Below the pieces are notes generated by a model. The model saw only the letters and a program-made list of their open reading frames with translations. It ran no database searches and was not told where the DNA came from. From positions 25,099-76,430 of the forward strand of contig NZ_JAUNVV010000003.1 in assembly GCF_030540645.1 (NCBI RefSeq): 51,332 bases of DNA. The letters are read 5' to 3'. The stretch is from Arthrobacter sp. Lineage in GTDB: Bacteria; Actinomycetota; Actinomycetes; Actinomycetales; Micrococcaceae. Positions 44,437 to 51,332 of the stretch are shown in pieces. A program made the position numbers and the translations under genes. Each line of letters opens with the position of its first letter. The stretch's first letter is position 1.

Positions 44437-45918
44437 ATGCTAAGACGCCCACCCATGTGGCGGCGCAGAGGCGGCACGTTTGCTGCCCTTGCCGCTTTTT
44501 TTACGGTCGCCATCATGTTCTTCGGGATCGGCGGAGCATCCGCGCTGGCAGTCCCCACCGCGCCCACAGATGTCAAGGGCAAGACGTTCGCGATTGCCAC
44601 CGACACCACGTTCGCTCCGTTTGAATTCCGCGACGGCAGCGGCGAACTCGTCGGCATTGACATGGACCTGCTGCGGGCCATCGCCACGGAACAGGGCTTC
44701 CAGGTTGACATCAAGTCCCTGGGTTTTGACGCGGCCTTGCAGGCGGTGCAGTCAAACCAGGTGGCCGGCGTGATCGCCGGCATGTCCATCACGGACGAAC
44801 GCAAGAAGGTCTTTGACTTCTCCGAACCCTACTTTGACTCCGGCGTGCAGATGGCCGTTGCCAAGAACAACGAGGACATCAAAACCTACAAGGACCTCAA
44901 AGGCAAAACGGTCGTCGCCAAGCGGGGTAGTGAGGGCGAGACGTTCGCCAACTCCATCAAGGACGAGTATGGCTTCACGGTCAAGGCGCTTGCCGACTCC
45001 GCCACGATGTACGACGACGTCAAGGCCGGCAATTCCGTGGCCGTGTTCGACGACTACCCGGTGCTTGCCTACGGTGTCAGCCAAGACAACGGGCTGAAGA
45101 TCGTCACTGCGAAGGAACAGGGTAGTTCCTACGGTTTCGCCGTCAACAAGGGCCAAAACCAGGATCTGCTGAAGGCTTTTGATGCTGGCCTGGCCAACCT
45201 GAAGGCCAATGGTGAATACCAGAAGATCCTCGATAAGTACCTGGCCAAGGCCGAGGTGCAGGAGCAGGGCGGCTTCTTCCAGCTCGTCAAGGACAGCTTC
45301 CCGGCCCTCATGAAGGGCCTGTGGCTGACCATGGTCGCCACCGTCCTATCGCTGGCCATTGCGCTGGTGCTCGGCGTTGTCTTTGGCTTCTTCAAGGTGG
45401 CTGAAAGCAGGATTCTGCGTGGCATCGCCACCACTTATGTGGCGATCTTCCGAGGCACGCCGCTGCTGGTTCAGGCGTTCTTCTTCTACTTTGGTCTGCC
45501 CCAGATGACGGGACAGCCCCTTGATGTGCTCACCGCCGGTGTCATTACGCTGAGCTTGAACGCCGGCGCCTACATGACCGAAATTGTCCGCGGCGGTATC
45601 CAGTCCGTTGACGCCGGCCAGTTGGAGGCCAGCCGCAGCCTGGGCCTGGGCTACGTCACTTCCATGCGCAGGGTGGTGGTGCCGCAGGCGATCAAGATCA
45701 TGACGCCGTCGTTCATCAACCAGTTCGTCATCACGTTGAAGGACACCTCCCTGCTGGCCGTCATCGGCTTCGCGGAACTGACCTATCAGGGCCAGCAGAT
45801 CTACGCCACGAACTTCCGCACCGGTGAGACCCTGCTAATCGTGGCGGCGCTGTACTTCATTGTCATCACCGCCCTGACCCAGCTTTCCAACCTCGTGGAC
45901 AGGAAGTTCAACAAATGA
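44437..45918 (+). CDS. Fused amino-acid-binding protein/ABC permease
   Basis: A 493-residue fusion: signal/anchor segment (about 14-38), a type 3 solute-binding domain (about 45-270, [31 protein letters not shown]) and an amino-acid permease domain (about 285-490) with five or so membrane helices and the EAA-type loop [24 protein letters not shown]. Such GlnP-type fusions place binding domain and channel in one chain. AAGGGA lies six bases before ATG 44437; GTG 44410 is less likely. It overlaps the ATPase gene by four bases. Glutamine or glutamate is the likely substrate given the neighbours, but not proven. Confidence 0.93.
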   Translation: MLRRPPMWRRRGGTFAALAAFFTVAIMFFGIGGASALAVPTAPTDVKGKTFAIATDTTFAPFEFRDGSGELVGIDMDLLRAIATEQGFQVDIKSLGFDAALQAVQSNQVAGVIAGMSITDERKKVFDFSEPYFDSGVQMAVAKNNEDIKTYKDLKGKTVVAKRGSEGETFANSIKDEYGFTVKALADSATMYDDVKAGNSVAVFDDYPVLAYGVSQDNGLKIVTAKEQGSSYGFAVNKGQNQDLLKAFDAGLANLKANGEYQKILDKYLAKAEVQEQGGFFQLVKDSFPALMKGLWLTMVATVLSLAIALVLGVVFGFFKVAESRILRGIATTYVAIFRGTPLLVQAFFFYFGLPQMTGQPLDVLTAGVITLSLNAGAYMTEIVRGGIQSVDAGQLEASRSLGLGYVTSMRRVVVPQAIKIMTPSFINQFVITLKDTSLLAVIGFAELTYQGQQIYATNFRTGETLLIVAALYFIVITALTQLSNLVDRKFNK

Positions 45919-46655
45919 GCGCAAGCAACGCAAAAATCAGTGTCAAGGGCCTGAAGAAGTCCTTTGGCGCCAATGAAGTGCTCAAGGGTCTCGATGTTGA
46001 TATTGCCGAGGGCGAGGTGGTGTGCGTTATTGGTCCGTCAGGTTCGGGCAAGTCAACGTTCCTGCGGTGCCTGAACAAACTGGAGGACATCAGCGGCGGG
46101 ACGGTGTCGGTCAATGGTTTTGATCTGACGGACCCCAAGGTTGACCTGAACGCCGTGCGCCAGAACATTGGCATGGTGTTCCAGCACTTCAACTTGTTCC
46201 CGCACATGACGGTGCTGCAGAACATCATGCTGGCGCCAGTGGAGCTGAAGAAGCTGGACAAGGCCGCCGCCCGGGCCAAGGGCATGGAACTGCTCAAGCG
46301 TGTGGATCTGGTTGAGAAGGCCGATGCCCGTCCCGGTTCACTCTCCGGCGGGCAGAAGCAGCGTGTGGCCATTGCCCGAGCGTTAGCGATGAACCCCGGC
46401 ATCATGCTCTTCGACGAGGCCACCAGCGCCCTTGACCCGGAGATGGTGGGTGAGGTGCTCCAGGTCATCCGCGACCTGGCCGCCGAGGGCATGACCATGG
46501 TGGTGGTGACCCATGAGATGGGCTTCGCCCGTGAAGTGGCCGACCGTGTCATCTTCATGGATGCGGGATACATTTGCGAGGAAGGCACCCCGGATGCCAT
46601 CTTCTCCAATGCCCAGCAGCCGCGGTTGCAGGAGTTCCTGGCCAAGGTTCTGTAG
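45915..46655 (+). CDS. glnQ: Amino-acid ABC transporter ATP-binding protein (GlnQ type)
   Basis: A 246-residue ABC ATPase: Walker [10 protein letters not shown] (about 38-46), Q-loop [18 protein letters not shown], signature LSGGQKQR, Walker [14 protein letters not shown] and the H-loop in VVVTHEMGF. It powers the fused permease encoded immediately upstream with ATGA overlap. A strong terminator follows 8 bases after the stop, so the transporter operon is two genes. Confidence 0.95.
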   Translation: MSASNAKISVKGLKKSFGANEVLKGLDVDIAEGEVVCVIGPSGSGKSTFLRCLNKLEDISGGTVSVNGFDLTDPKVDLNAVRQNIGMVFQHFNLFPHMTVLQNIMLAPVELKKLDKAAARAKGMELLKRVDLVEKADARPGSLSGGQKQRVAIARALAMNPGIMLFDEATSALDPEMVGEVLQVIRDLAAEGMTMVVVTHEMGFAREVADRVIFMDAGYICEEGTPDAIFSNAQQPRLQEFLAKVL

Positions 46656-46662
46656 CGTTTTT

Positions 46663-46699
46663 GGCAGGGGCCGGCACGATGGCTGGCCCCTGCCTTTTT
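46663..46699 (+). terminator. Strong intrinsic terminator after the ABC transporter
   Basis: A 10-bp GC stem (GGCAGGGGCC 46663-46672, GGCCCCTGCC 46685-46694) with 12-base loop, directly followed by TTTTT (46695-46699). Confidence 0.93.
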
Positions 46700-46761
46700 G
46701 AACTCAGCTTTTTTGTACAGGTTGAAAGTACGACGACGGCACAACAGTTTTGGAGCGCGCG

Positions 46762-47673
46762 ATGGACATGCAGGGGATCCTGGAGGAGATAGTGGAAGAC
46801 ATTGGCCTGCTGGGCCGGCACGGCGAGGTGGCCTCCTATATTCCCAGCCTGGGTGAAGTTTCCCCGGACAAGTTCGGCATCTGCGTGGCCATGGCCGATG
46901 GCTCCGTGTTTGGGGCAGGGGACTGGCTCACACCATTCTCGATTCAAAGTATTTCGAAGATCTTTTCGCTTGCCTTGGTGATGTCATACGACTATGACTC
47001 CATCTGGAAGAGAGTCTTTCGTGAACCGTCAGGCACCCCTTTCAACTCGATGATCCAGCTTGAGGCGGACCTGGGCATTCCTCGAAACCCGTTTATCAAT
47101 GCCGGTGCGCTGGTGGTGACCGACAGGCTGCTGACCTTGACGGGGGACGCGGCAGCGTCGGTGCGCGGACTGTTGCGCAGCGAGTCCGGGAATCCCGAAG
47201 TTGATGTGGATGACGTGGTTGCCGCTTCCGAGGCGGACCACGGGCACCGAAACGCCTCCATGGCGCATCTGCTGGCCAGCTATGGCAATCTGGAGAATCC
47301 GGTGGAGGATGTGCTGTCGAACTACTTCAAGCAGTGCGCACTGGAGATGACGTGCGAAGACTTGGCCAAGGCGTCGTTGTTCCTGGCCCGGCATGGAGTT
47401 TCATCCGGCGGTACCCCGTTCCTGAGCCCCAACCAAAGCAAGCGCGTCAACGCGGTGATGCTGACGTGTGGCACCTACGATGCTGCAGGGGAGTTTGCCT
47501 ATCGGGTGGGCGTTCCGTGCAAGGGCGGCGTGGGTGGAGGCATTGTGGCGATCGTCCCCGGCCGCTGTTCGGTAACCGTATGGGGGCCGGCGCTGGGGCC
47601 GAATGGGAACTCCATGGCTGGCATTGCAGCCCTGGACCAGTTCACTGCCAAGACAGAATGGTCCATCTTTTGA
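46762..47673 (+). CDS. glsA: Glutaminase (serine-dependent)
   Basis: A 303-residue beta-lactamase-fold glutaminase that hydrolyses L-glutamine to glutamate and ammonia. The S63-I-S-K66 catalytic motif is in FSIQSISKIFSLA; NPFINAGAL, the VKGGVGGGIVAIVP-like loop (PCKGGVGGGIVAIVPGR) and the C-terminal GNSMAGIAAL are conserved. GGAG lies six bases before ATG 46762; TTG 46750 is in frame but has a poorer site. It is separated from the Gln-type transporter by a terminator and so has its own promoter. Confidence 0.94.
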   Translation: MDMQGILEEIVEDIGLLGRHGEVASYIPSLGEVSPDKFGICVAMADGSVFGAGDWLTPFSIQSISKIFSLALVMSYDYDSIWKRVFREPSGTPFNSMIQLEADLGIPRNPFINAGALVVTDRLLTLTGDAAASVRGLLRSESGNPEVDVDDVVAASEADHGHRNASMAHLLASYGNLENPVEDVLSNYFKQCALEMTCEDLAKASLFLARHGVSSGGTPFLSPNQSKRVNAVMLTCGTYDAAGEFAYRVGVPCKGGVGGGIVAIVPGRCSVTVWGPALGPNGNSMAGIAALDQFTAKTEWSIF

Positions 47674-47678
47674 GTACT

Positions 47679-48017
47679 GTGTTTTCGAACGGCAATGTTC
47701 ATCTGGTGCCTTTGAAGTTCGTTGACGGGGACGTCCTTCAACGGCTGTTGGTGGCAGTGGCTGGGTTGTAGCTAGCGCCTGGCCAGAACGACTTTGTGGG
47801 GGAGCCTGCCGCCATGGGCGTGCTTCAGCTAGGCGCAGCCACGGAGGCTGGCTGGCCGGATGCCGATGGTGCAGTGCTTTTGCGCGGCTTCCTCATTGAC
47901 AAAGATCTCCAGGAAATCGGGTATGGCTCACAGGCCACCATGGCCGCCGTCGAACTGGCGGAAGAGCTGGTGCGGGTGTCCGGGCCGGACCGCAACGGAT
48001 CCTCTACCGCGCGTTGA
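47679..48017 (+). pseudogene. Decayed GNAT-type acetyltransferase
   Basis: One frame reads VFSNGNVHLVPLKFVDGDVLQRLL then hits TAG at 47769 and continues, still in frame, with FVGEPAAMGVLQLG and VLLRGFLIDKDLQEIGYGSQ, the acetyl-CoA-binding region of GNAT proteins. About 112 codons remain where about 165-180 are usual, so an internal deletion plus a stop is likely. No ribosome site is clear. The glutaminase gene ends just upstream. Confidence 0.5.
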
Positions 48018-48034
48018 CCACGAACTAAATCCCA

Positions 48035-49255
48035 CTACAGTGTCGACACCAGAACTGAGGCGACTAGGATTGAGGCGGTGGTGACCGTGGTGAATCCGGC
48101 CACCAGCATGGGGGTGACGAGTTCGTCGAAGATGGCCTTGCGTTCGTGTTCATTCCGGCCGACTGACCGGCTGACTTCCTGACAGAGCATGAAGTCTCCC
48201 GGGAAGCCGAAGAGCGCAGTCAGGGCGATGGGCATGCCCTTCAACGGATCCCACCGGAATAGCTTGGAGGCCAGCCAACCGCCGATCATGATGCCGATGG
48301 CTCCGACGGCCAGGATGAGGATGGCCGGACCGAGGGTGGCCTTAACAGTCTCGAACGTCACGCTGCTGACAGAGGCCATGATCACGACGATGACGGCGAT
48401 GAGCCCGAAGCCGAAGGCGTTGGCCTTCTCCATTGCCTTTTCGGGAAAGATCCCCAGGACCCGGCCCAACAGTCCCAGCAGCAGCGCCCAGACCCCGTAG
48501 TTGAGCCCGGTCAGCGAGTCCAGCCAGGTCGCGAGACTGGCCGCGACGAACAGCAGAAACAGCAGCGTGGAGGGTTGCTGGTATTTCTCCGGGACGAGTT
48601 GGAAGGTGCGCTTCGGCTGTGCCTCGAGCAGTTGTTCCACGGATGCGGGGGCATCAGCGCGGAGTTTGCCCCTTGAGGCGAGAGCCGCAGCATGGGCAAC
48701 AGGGGCATCGAAAGCGCCGTTGTCGCGGAGCTTGGTCGCGTACTTGCGCAGCAGGATGTTGGCTAGCGGCAGGCCGACAAGGCTTTGCAGCCCCAACACG
48801 ATTGCAGCGACGGCAACCAGAGACGGGAACCCGGCCTCTGTGAGCTTTTGCGCGGTAATGAGGTACGCGATGAGCCCGCCCGTGACGGGCCCGGTCCCGG
48901 CAACGGCGGTTGGGTAGCCCAGCAAGGGCCCGAGCACCACCAGAATCAACACTGCTCCGACGATGATTCCGGACAGCGCGATCAGGATTGCTTTGTACTG
49001 CGTCTTGATCTGCCGCAGCGGGATCAATGTGCCCATGTGGGCGATGACGGCACCGACCAGCACCACCCCCACCGAGGTAAACGCCGATTTGGGGATTAGG
49101 TCCGGTGGCAGGACCCCGGTCCACAGCAGCACCAGATAACCGGCAATGATGATCAGCAGCGAGGGCACCCATGCCTTGGTGGCCAGGGAAAGAACTTCAG
49201 CGATAGCCAGCAAGGCCAAAATGATGGTGACCACATAGACCGGTGATGCGAACAT
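48035..49255 (-). CDS. Multi-pass membrane protein, putative transporter
   Basis: A 406-residue protein with about ten membrane segments in two halves, separated by a hydrophilic loop (about 175-225, ALASRGKLRADAPASVEQLLEAQPKR). Gly-rich motifs GTGPVTGGLIAY in the first half and GFPGDFMLCQE in the second suggest a symporter with re-entrant loops, similar in layout to sodium/glutamate (GltS) or DUF3100 proteins; I cannot name the family with confidence. GAAGGA is 8 bases before ATG 49255. It lies 16 bases downstream of the amidohydrolase gene in the same direction, so the two are probably one operon. Confidence 0.78.
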   Translation of the reverse strand: MFASPVYVVTIILALLAIAEVLSLATKAWVPSLLIIIAGYLVLLWTGVLPPDLIPKSAFTSVGVVLVGAVIAHMGTLIPLRQIKTQYKAILIALSGIIVGAVLILVVLGPLLGYPTAVAGTGPVTGGLIAYLITAQKLTEAGFPSLVAVAAIVLGLQSLVGLPLANILLRKYATKLRDNGAFDAPVAHAAALASRGKLRADAPASVEQLLEAQPKRTFQLVPEKYQQPSTLLFLLFVAASLATWLDSLTGLNYGVWALLLGLLGRVLGIFPEKAMEKANAFGFGLIAVIVVIMASVSSVTFETVKATLGPAILILAVGAIGIMIGGWLASKLFRWDPLKGMPIALTALFGFPGDFMLCQEVSRSVGRNEHERKAIFDELVTPMLVAGFTTVTTASILVASVLVSTL

Positions 49256-49271
49256 GGTGTTTGTCCTTCGA

Positions 49272-50534
49272 TCAGTGCTGCTGGTGGGTATCTGGGGCAA
49301 ACTGCTGGACGCCATTCTGGAACACCAGCTCGATCATTGACCGGAGGCGGGGCAGTTGTTCGGCGGATTCCAACTTTTCGTTGAGGAGGACGGCGTCGGC
49401 CAGGTAGTTTTTGGCCAGCCGACCCACGGAGTCAGTTGGCGTGATGAGTTCCCCGGCGATCGACGTGGTGGAGGCCAGCACCTGGCGCAGTGTCATGCCC
49501 GCGCCGGCCAGCAGGGCAAGTTCCTCAAGGTTCTCGCCATGGACGCCAACGCCCGAGTCGGTGCCCATCCCAATCTTCACTCCTGCCTCGATGGCACGGC
49601 TCACCGATGCAAGATGGTCGTCGTACACACGGTATGCCTTGTCGATCACCTGCTGTGGCAGGCCGCTGTTGCCGGCTTCGGCCTTCTTGATGACTGCAGC
49701 CGGGGCAGCCAGCGTAGGGACAAGAAAAGCATCGTGGTCCAAGAACATTTGTATGGTGGCGTCGTCCAGGTAGATGCCGTGCTCGATGGTGCGCACTCCG
49801 GCGGTGAGCGCGTTGCGGATGCCCGCGGTGCCTTGTGCGTGCGACATGACGTACTTGCCCTGGGTCTCGGCCTCTTCGACAATTACCTTGATTTCTTCGA
49901 GACTGAACTGCGAATGACGTGGATCATCGGCGGGAGAGAGGACTCCTCCGGTGGAGCAGATCTTTATTTGGTCGGCACCGGCGCGCAGCAGGGTGCGTAC
50001 GGACTTGCGGACTTCCTCGACTCCGTCGGCCACGCCGCTGGGCCGTCCGGGGTGCGGTCCCAGCGCGGGGGAGGAGACGCCGGAGGGCATCCAGAAGTCG
50101 CCGTGGCCGCCCGTCTGGGACATGATGCTGATGGCAAGGCGCAGCCGCGGCCCCTTGATCAGGCCGGTCTCTTGGGCGACTTTGGCACCCAGATCCGCGC
50201 CACCGGCGTCGCGCGCGGAGGTGATGCCTGCCCGAAGCGTGGCCTCGAGGTTGCGTACGGACTCGTAGAATTGCAGTGAGAACGGCTCGACGAAGGCCTT
50301 CACGGATCCAGGGTTGGATGAGGTTGCATGGATGTGCAGGTCGATCATGCCTGGCAGCAGCGTTTTGCCGGCGCAGTCGATGACGGTCGCCGTTGCCTGC
50401 TGTTCAGCGTTGCCGGCACCAGCGCCCACGGCGGCGATCACTCCATCGACAAAGACGACGTCGGTCGGTTCGGGGAGGAAATCCTCGCCGTCGAACACAT
50501 GGGCATTCTTGAAAATTGTTGAGGTGGTGCTCAT
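49272..50534 (-). CDS. Metal-dependent amidohydrolase (Xaa-Pro dipeptidase/Sgx9260-like)
   Basis: A 420-residue member of the amidohydrolase superfamily. The binuclear site is visible: H67-I-H69 in GMIDLHIHATS, carboxylated K191 in ADQIKICSTGG, H232 in MSHAQG, H252 in IEHG and D326 in GTDSG. Close relatives hydrolyse N-acylated amino acids or X-Pro dipeptides; substrate here is unknown. GGAGG is six bases before ATG 50534. The downstream membrane protein may import its substrate. Confidence 0.9.
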   Translation of the reverse strand: MSTTSTIFKNAHVFDGEDFLPEPTDVVFVDGVIAAVGAGAGNAEQQATATVIDCAGKTLLPGMIDLHIHATSSNPGSVKAFVEPFSLQFYESVRNLEATLRAGITSARDAGGADLGAKVAQETGLIKGPRLRLAISIMSQTGGHGDFWMPSGVSSPALGPHPGRPSGVADGVEEVRKSVRTLLRAGADQIKICSTGGVLSPADDPRHSQFSLEEIKVIVEEAETQGKYVMSHAQGTAGIRNALTAGVRTIEHGIYLDDATIQMFLDHDAFLVPTLAAPAAVIKKAEAGNSGLPQQVIDKAYRVYDDHLASVSRAIEAGVKIGMGTDSGVGVHGENLEELALLAGAGMTLRQVLASTTSIAGELITPTDSVGRLAKNYLADAVLLNEKLESAEQLPRLRSMIELVFQNGVQQFAPDTHQQH

Positions 50535-50757
50535 CGTTGCCTCCGGTGACTCGTTGGTGGCATTGCCTCACGGCGAATGTGTCCTATCACCATAGCCCTG
50601 GGGCTGTTCGCTGGCACGGGCATTCCTTTGGGCAGCCGCATTTCGGGTTGTCGGTGATGTCTTTCCAGCAGTTTTTCTTCGACGTTCAGGTTATTCTCAG
50701 GTTCGGTTATTACATTCGAATGCGTAAACCAGTTGGATTCATATTGAAGGAGGTCCC

Positions 50758-50943
50758 ATGGGACTCGGAGATAAGATCAGCAACAAGGCAGAAGAACTCA
50801 AGGGCAAAGCCAAGGAAGCTGCTGGCGACGCAACGGACAACACGAAGCTTCAAGCAGAAGGCGCAGCTGACCAGGCCTCGGCGAAAGCCAAGCAGGCCGG
50901 AGAGCACGTCAAGGACGCTGCCAAGGATGTTTTTGGCAAGTAG
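50758..50943 (+). CDS. CsbD-family stress protein
   Basis: A 61-residue highly charged, Ala/Lys-rich helical protein, MGLGDKISNKAEELKGKAKE onward, typical of CsbD, a family induced under general stress in many bacteria; molecular role unknown. AAGGAGG is a near-ideal ribosome site just before ATG 50758. The 223 bases upstream hold no other gene. A long hairpin terminator follows after 23 bases. Confidence 0.92.
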   Translation: MGLGDKISNKAEELKGKAKEAAGDATDNTKLQAEGAADQASAKAKQAGEHVKDAAKDVFGK

Positions 50944-50966
50944 GCACTAAGAGCTGCTTGGCACCA

Positions 50967-51001
50967 CTCAGGGGCCGGAACAAATTGTTCCGGCCCCTGA
51001 G
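50967..51001 (+). terminator. Long hairpin terminator after the CsbD gene
   Basis: A 17-bp inverted repeat (CTCAGGGGCCGGAACAA at 50967-50983, complement at 50985-51001) around a single central A. Its core GGGCCGGAAC recurs in the hairpin at 51238. Confidence 0.85.
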
Positions 51002-51052
51002 CCGTCTAACACCATCGCTTAACAGTTTTTGGATTTTCCCCCACTGTGCAGG

Positions 51053-51067
51053 TAGATTTTCGGCATG
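51053..51067 (+). promoter_or_regulatory. Predicted leaderless promoter of the 52-residue membrane protein
   Basis: TAGATT (51053-51058), six bases, then ATG 51065. TTGGAT at 51029-51034 is a fair -35 with 18-base spacing. No ribosome site precedes the start. Confidence 0.5.
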
Positions 51068-51223
51068 ATGGGATTAATAGTTGCTTTACTTGTTATCTGG
51101 GTCGTCTTGGCCGTCTTGGGCTTTGTTGTCAAAGGCCTGCTCTGGCTGGCCGTTCTCGCAATTGTCTTGTTCGTTGCAACAGCTGCGATTGGCTGGGTGC
51201 GGCGGAACATCACATCCAAGTAG
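51065..51223 (+). CDS. Small hydrophobic membrane protein
   Basis: A 52-residue frame beginning MMGLIVALLVIWVVLAVLGF, with two hydrophobic segments (about 3-20 and 26-43) and a basic end (GWVRRNITSK). It matches the pattern of short actinobacterial hydrophobic proteins of unknown function often found near stress genes. It is flanked on both sides by long hairpins with the same core, and by a predicted leaderless promoter, which supports it as a real single-gene unit despite its size. Confidence 0.7.
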   Translation: MMGLIVALLVIWVVLAVLGFVVKGLLWLAVLAIVLFVATAAIGWVRRNITSK

Positions 51224-51237
51224 TTCACAGCGTGGCA

Positions 51238-51277
51238 TGAGGAAGGGCCGGAACGTAAACGTTCCGGCCCTTCCTCA
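51238..51277 (+). terminator. Long hairpin terminator after the 52-residue gene
   Basis: A stem of up to 19 bp (TGAGGAAGGGCCGGAACGT at 51238-51256 with its complement at 51259-51277); in practice 17 bp with a small loop. It shares the GGGCCGGAAC core with the hairpin at 50967 and is the likely landing site of the intron that follows. Confidence 0.85.
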
Positions 51278-51279
51278 TG

Positions 51280-51332
51280 GTACGCCCAGCATGGGCATTT
51301 GCTTGGAGGTGAAAGTCCTCTGAAGGAGAAGG
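51280..51332 (+). mobile_element. 5' end of a group II intron (truncated by window)
   Basis: The last 53 bases start GTACGCCCAGCATGGGC and contain GGAGGTGAAAGTCCTC. This matches the 5' end of bacterial group II introns as I remember it from class C examples (GUGUGCCCGGCAUGGG followed later by a GGUGAGAGUCC stem). The small stem GCCCA-GCA-TGGGC (51284-51296) and the GAGG/CCTC stem around TGAAAGT are both present. Class C introns insert just behind terminator hairpins, exactly the position seen here. The reverse transcriptase gene would lie beyond the window. Confidence 0.72.

Overview
The window is about 51 kb of a high-GC Gram-positive chromosome and almost certainly comes from an Arthrobacter-like member of the Micrococcaceae. 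Evidence: actinobacterial gene families (Wag31-type DivIVA, SepF, GlnA2-GlnE, an Rv2175c-type DNA-binding protein, polyphosphate glucokinase), a division and cell wall cluster without ftsA, frequent GTG/TTG starts, and a MurE specificity motif unlike the DNPR of diaminopimelate enzymes, which fits the L-lysine peptidoglycan of Arthrobacter. No rRNA, tRNA or CRISPR array was seen.

Left part (1-5.0 kb): a LysM exported protein cut by the window edge, an Rv2175c-like DNA-binding protein, a polyprenyl diphosphate synthase, a Tat-type lipoprotein of unknown role, DNA polymerase IV (dinB) and a DUF3040 membrane protein.

Core part (5.3-31.3 kb): a nearly complete dcw cluster in the order mraZ, rsmH, ftsL-like, ftsI, murE, murF, mraY, murD, ftsW, murG, murC, ftsQ, ftsZ, pgeF, yggS, sepF, yggT, divIVA, then lspA, an rluD-type pseudouridine synthase and dnaE. 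From rsmH to ftsQ most genes touch or overlap by 1-8 bases, so this looks like one long transcript. It starts at a promoter that carries three GTGGAG MraZ boxes at 10-bp spacing. ftsZ has its own consensus promoter and a structured leader. These genes make lipid II (MurC-G, MraY), polymerise and cross-link it at the septum (FtsW, FtsI), and build and position the Z-ring (FtsZ, SepF, FtsQ, FtsL, DivIVA).

Right part (31.3-51.3 kb): hisD, nrdR, polyphosphate glucokinase, methionine aminopeptidase, panB, and a glutamine-centred group: glnA2 and glnE, then a sulfatase and an alpha/beta hydrolase that look like an accessory insertion, then a fused solute-binding/permease amino-acid ABC transporter with its ATPase, a glutaminase and a decayed acetyltransferase. 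Next come a membrane transporter-like protein paired with a metal-dependent amidohydrolase, a CsbD stress protein and a 52-residue hydrophobic protein. The window ends in what looks like the first 53 bases of a group II intron placed just behind a terminator hairpin.

The most interesting non-coding signals are that intron 5' end; a six-copy nested fold-back repeat upstream of dnaE; a recurring TAGACT-like -10 element exactly six bases before the start codon of several genes (predicted leaderless mRNAs); a 10-bp-arm inverted repeat centred on the nrdR promoter; a palindrome plus structured leader at ftsZ; and a shared promoter/RBS module in front of sepF and divIVA. I saw no large unknown multi-gene system; most of the coding content is conserved housekeeping.
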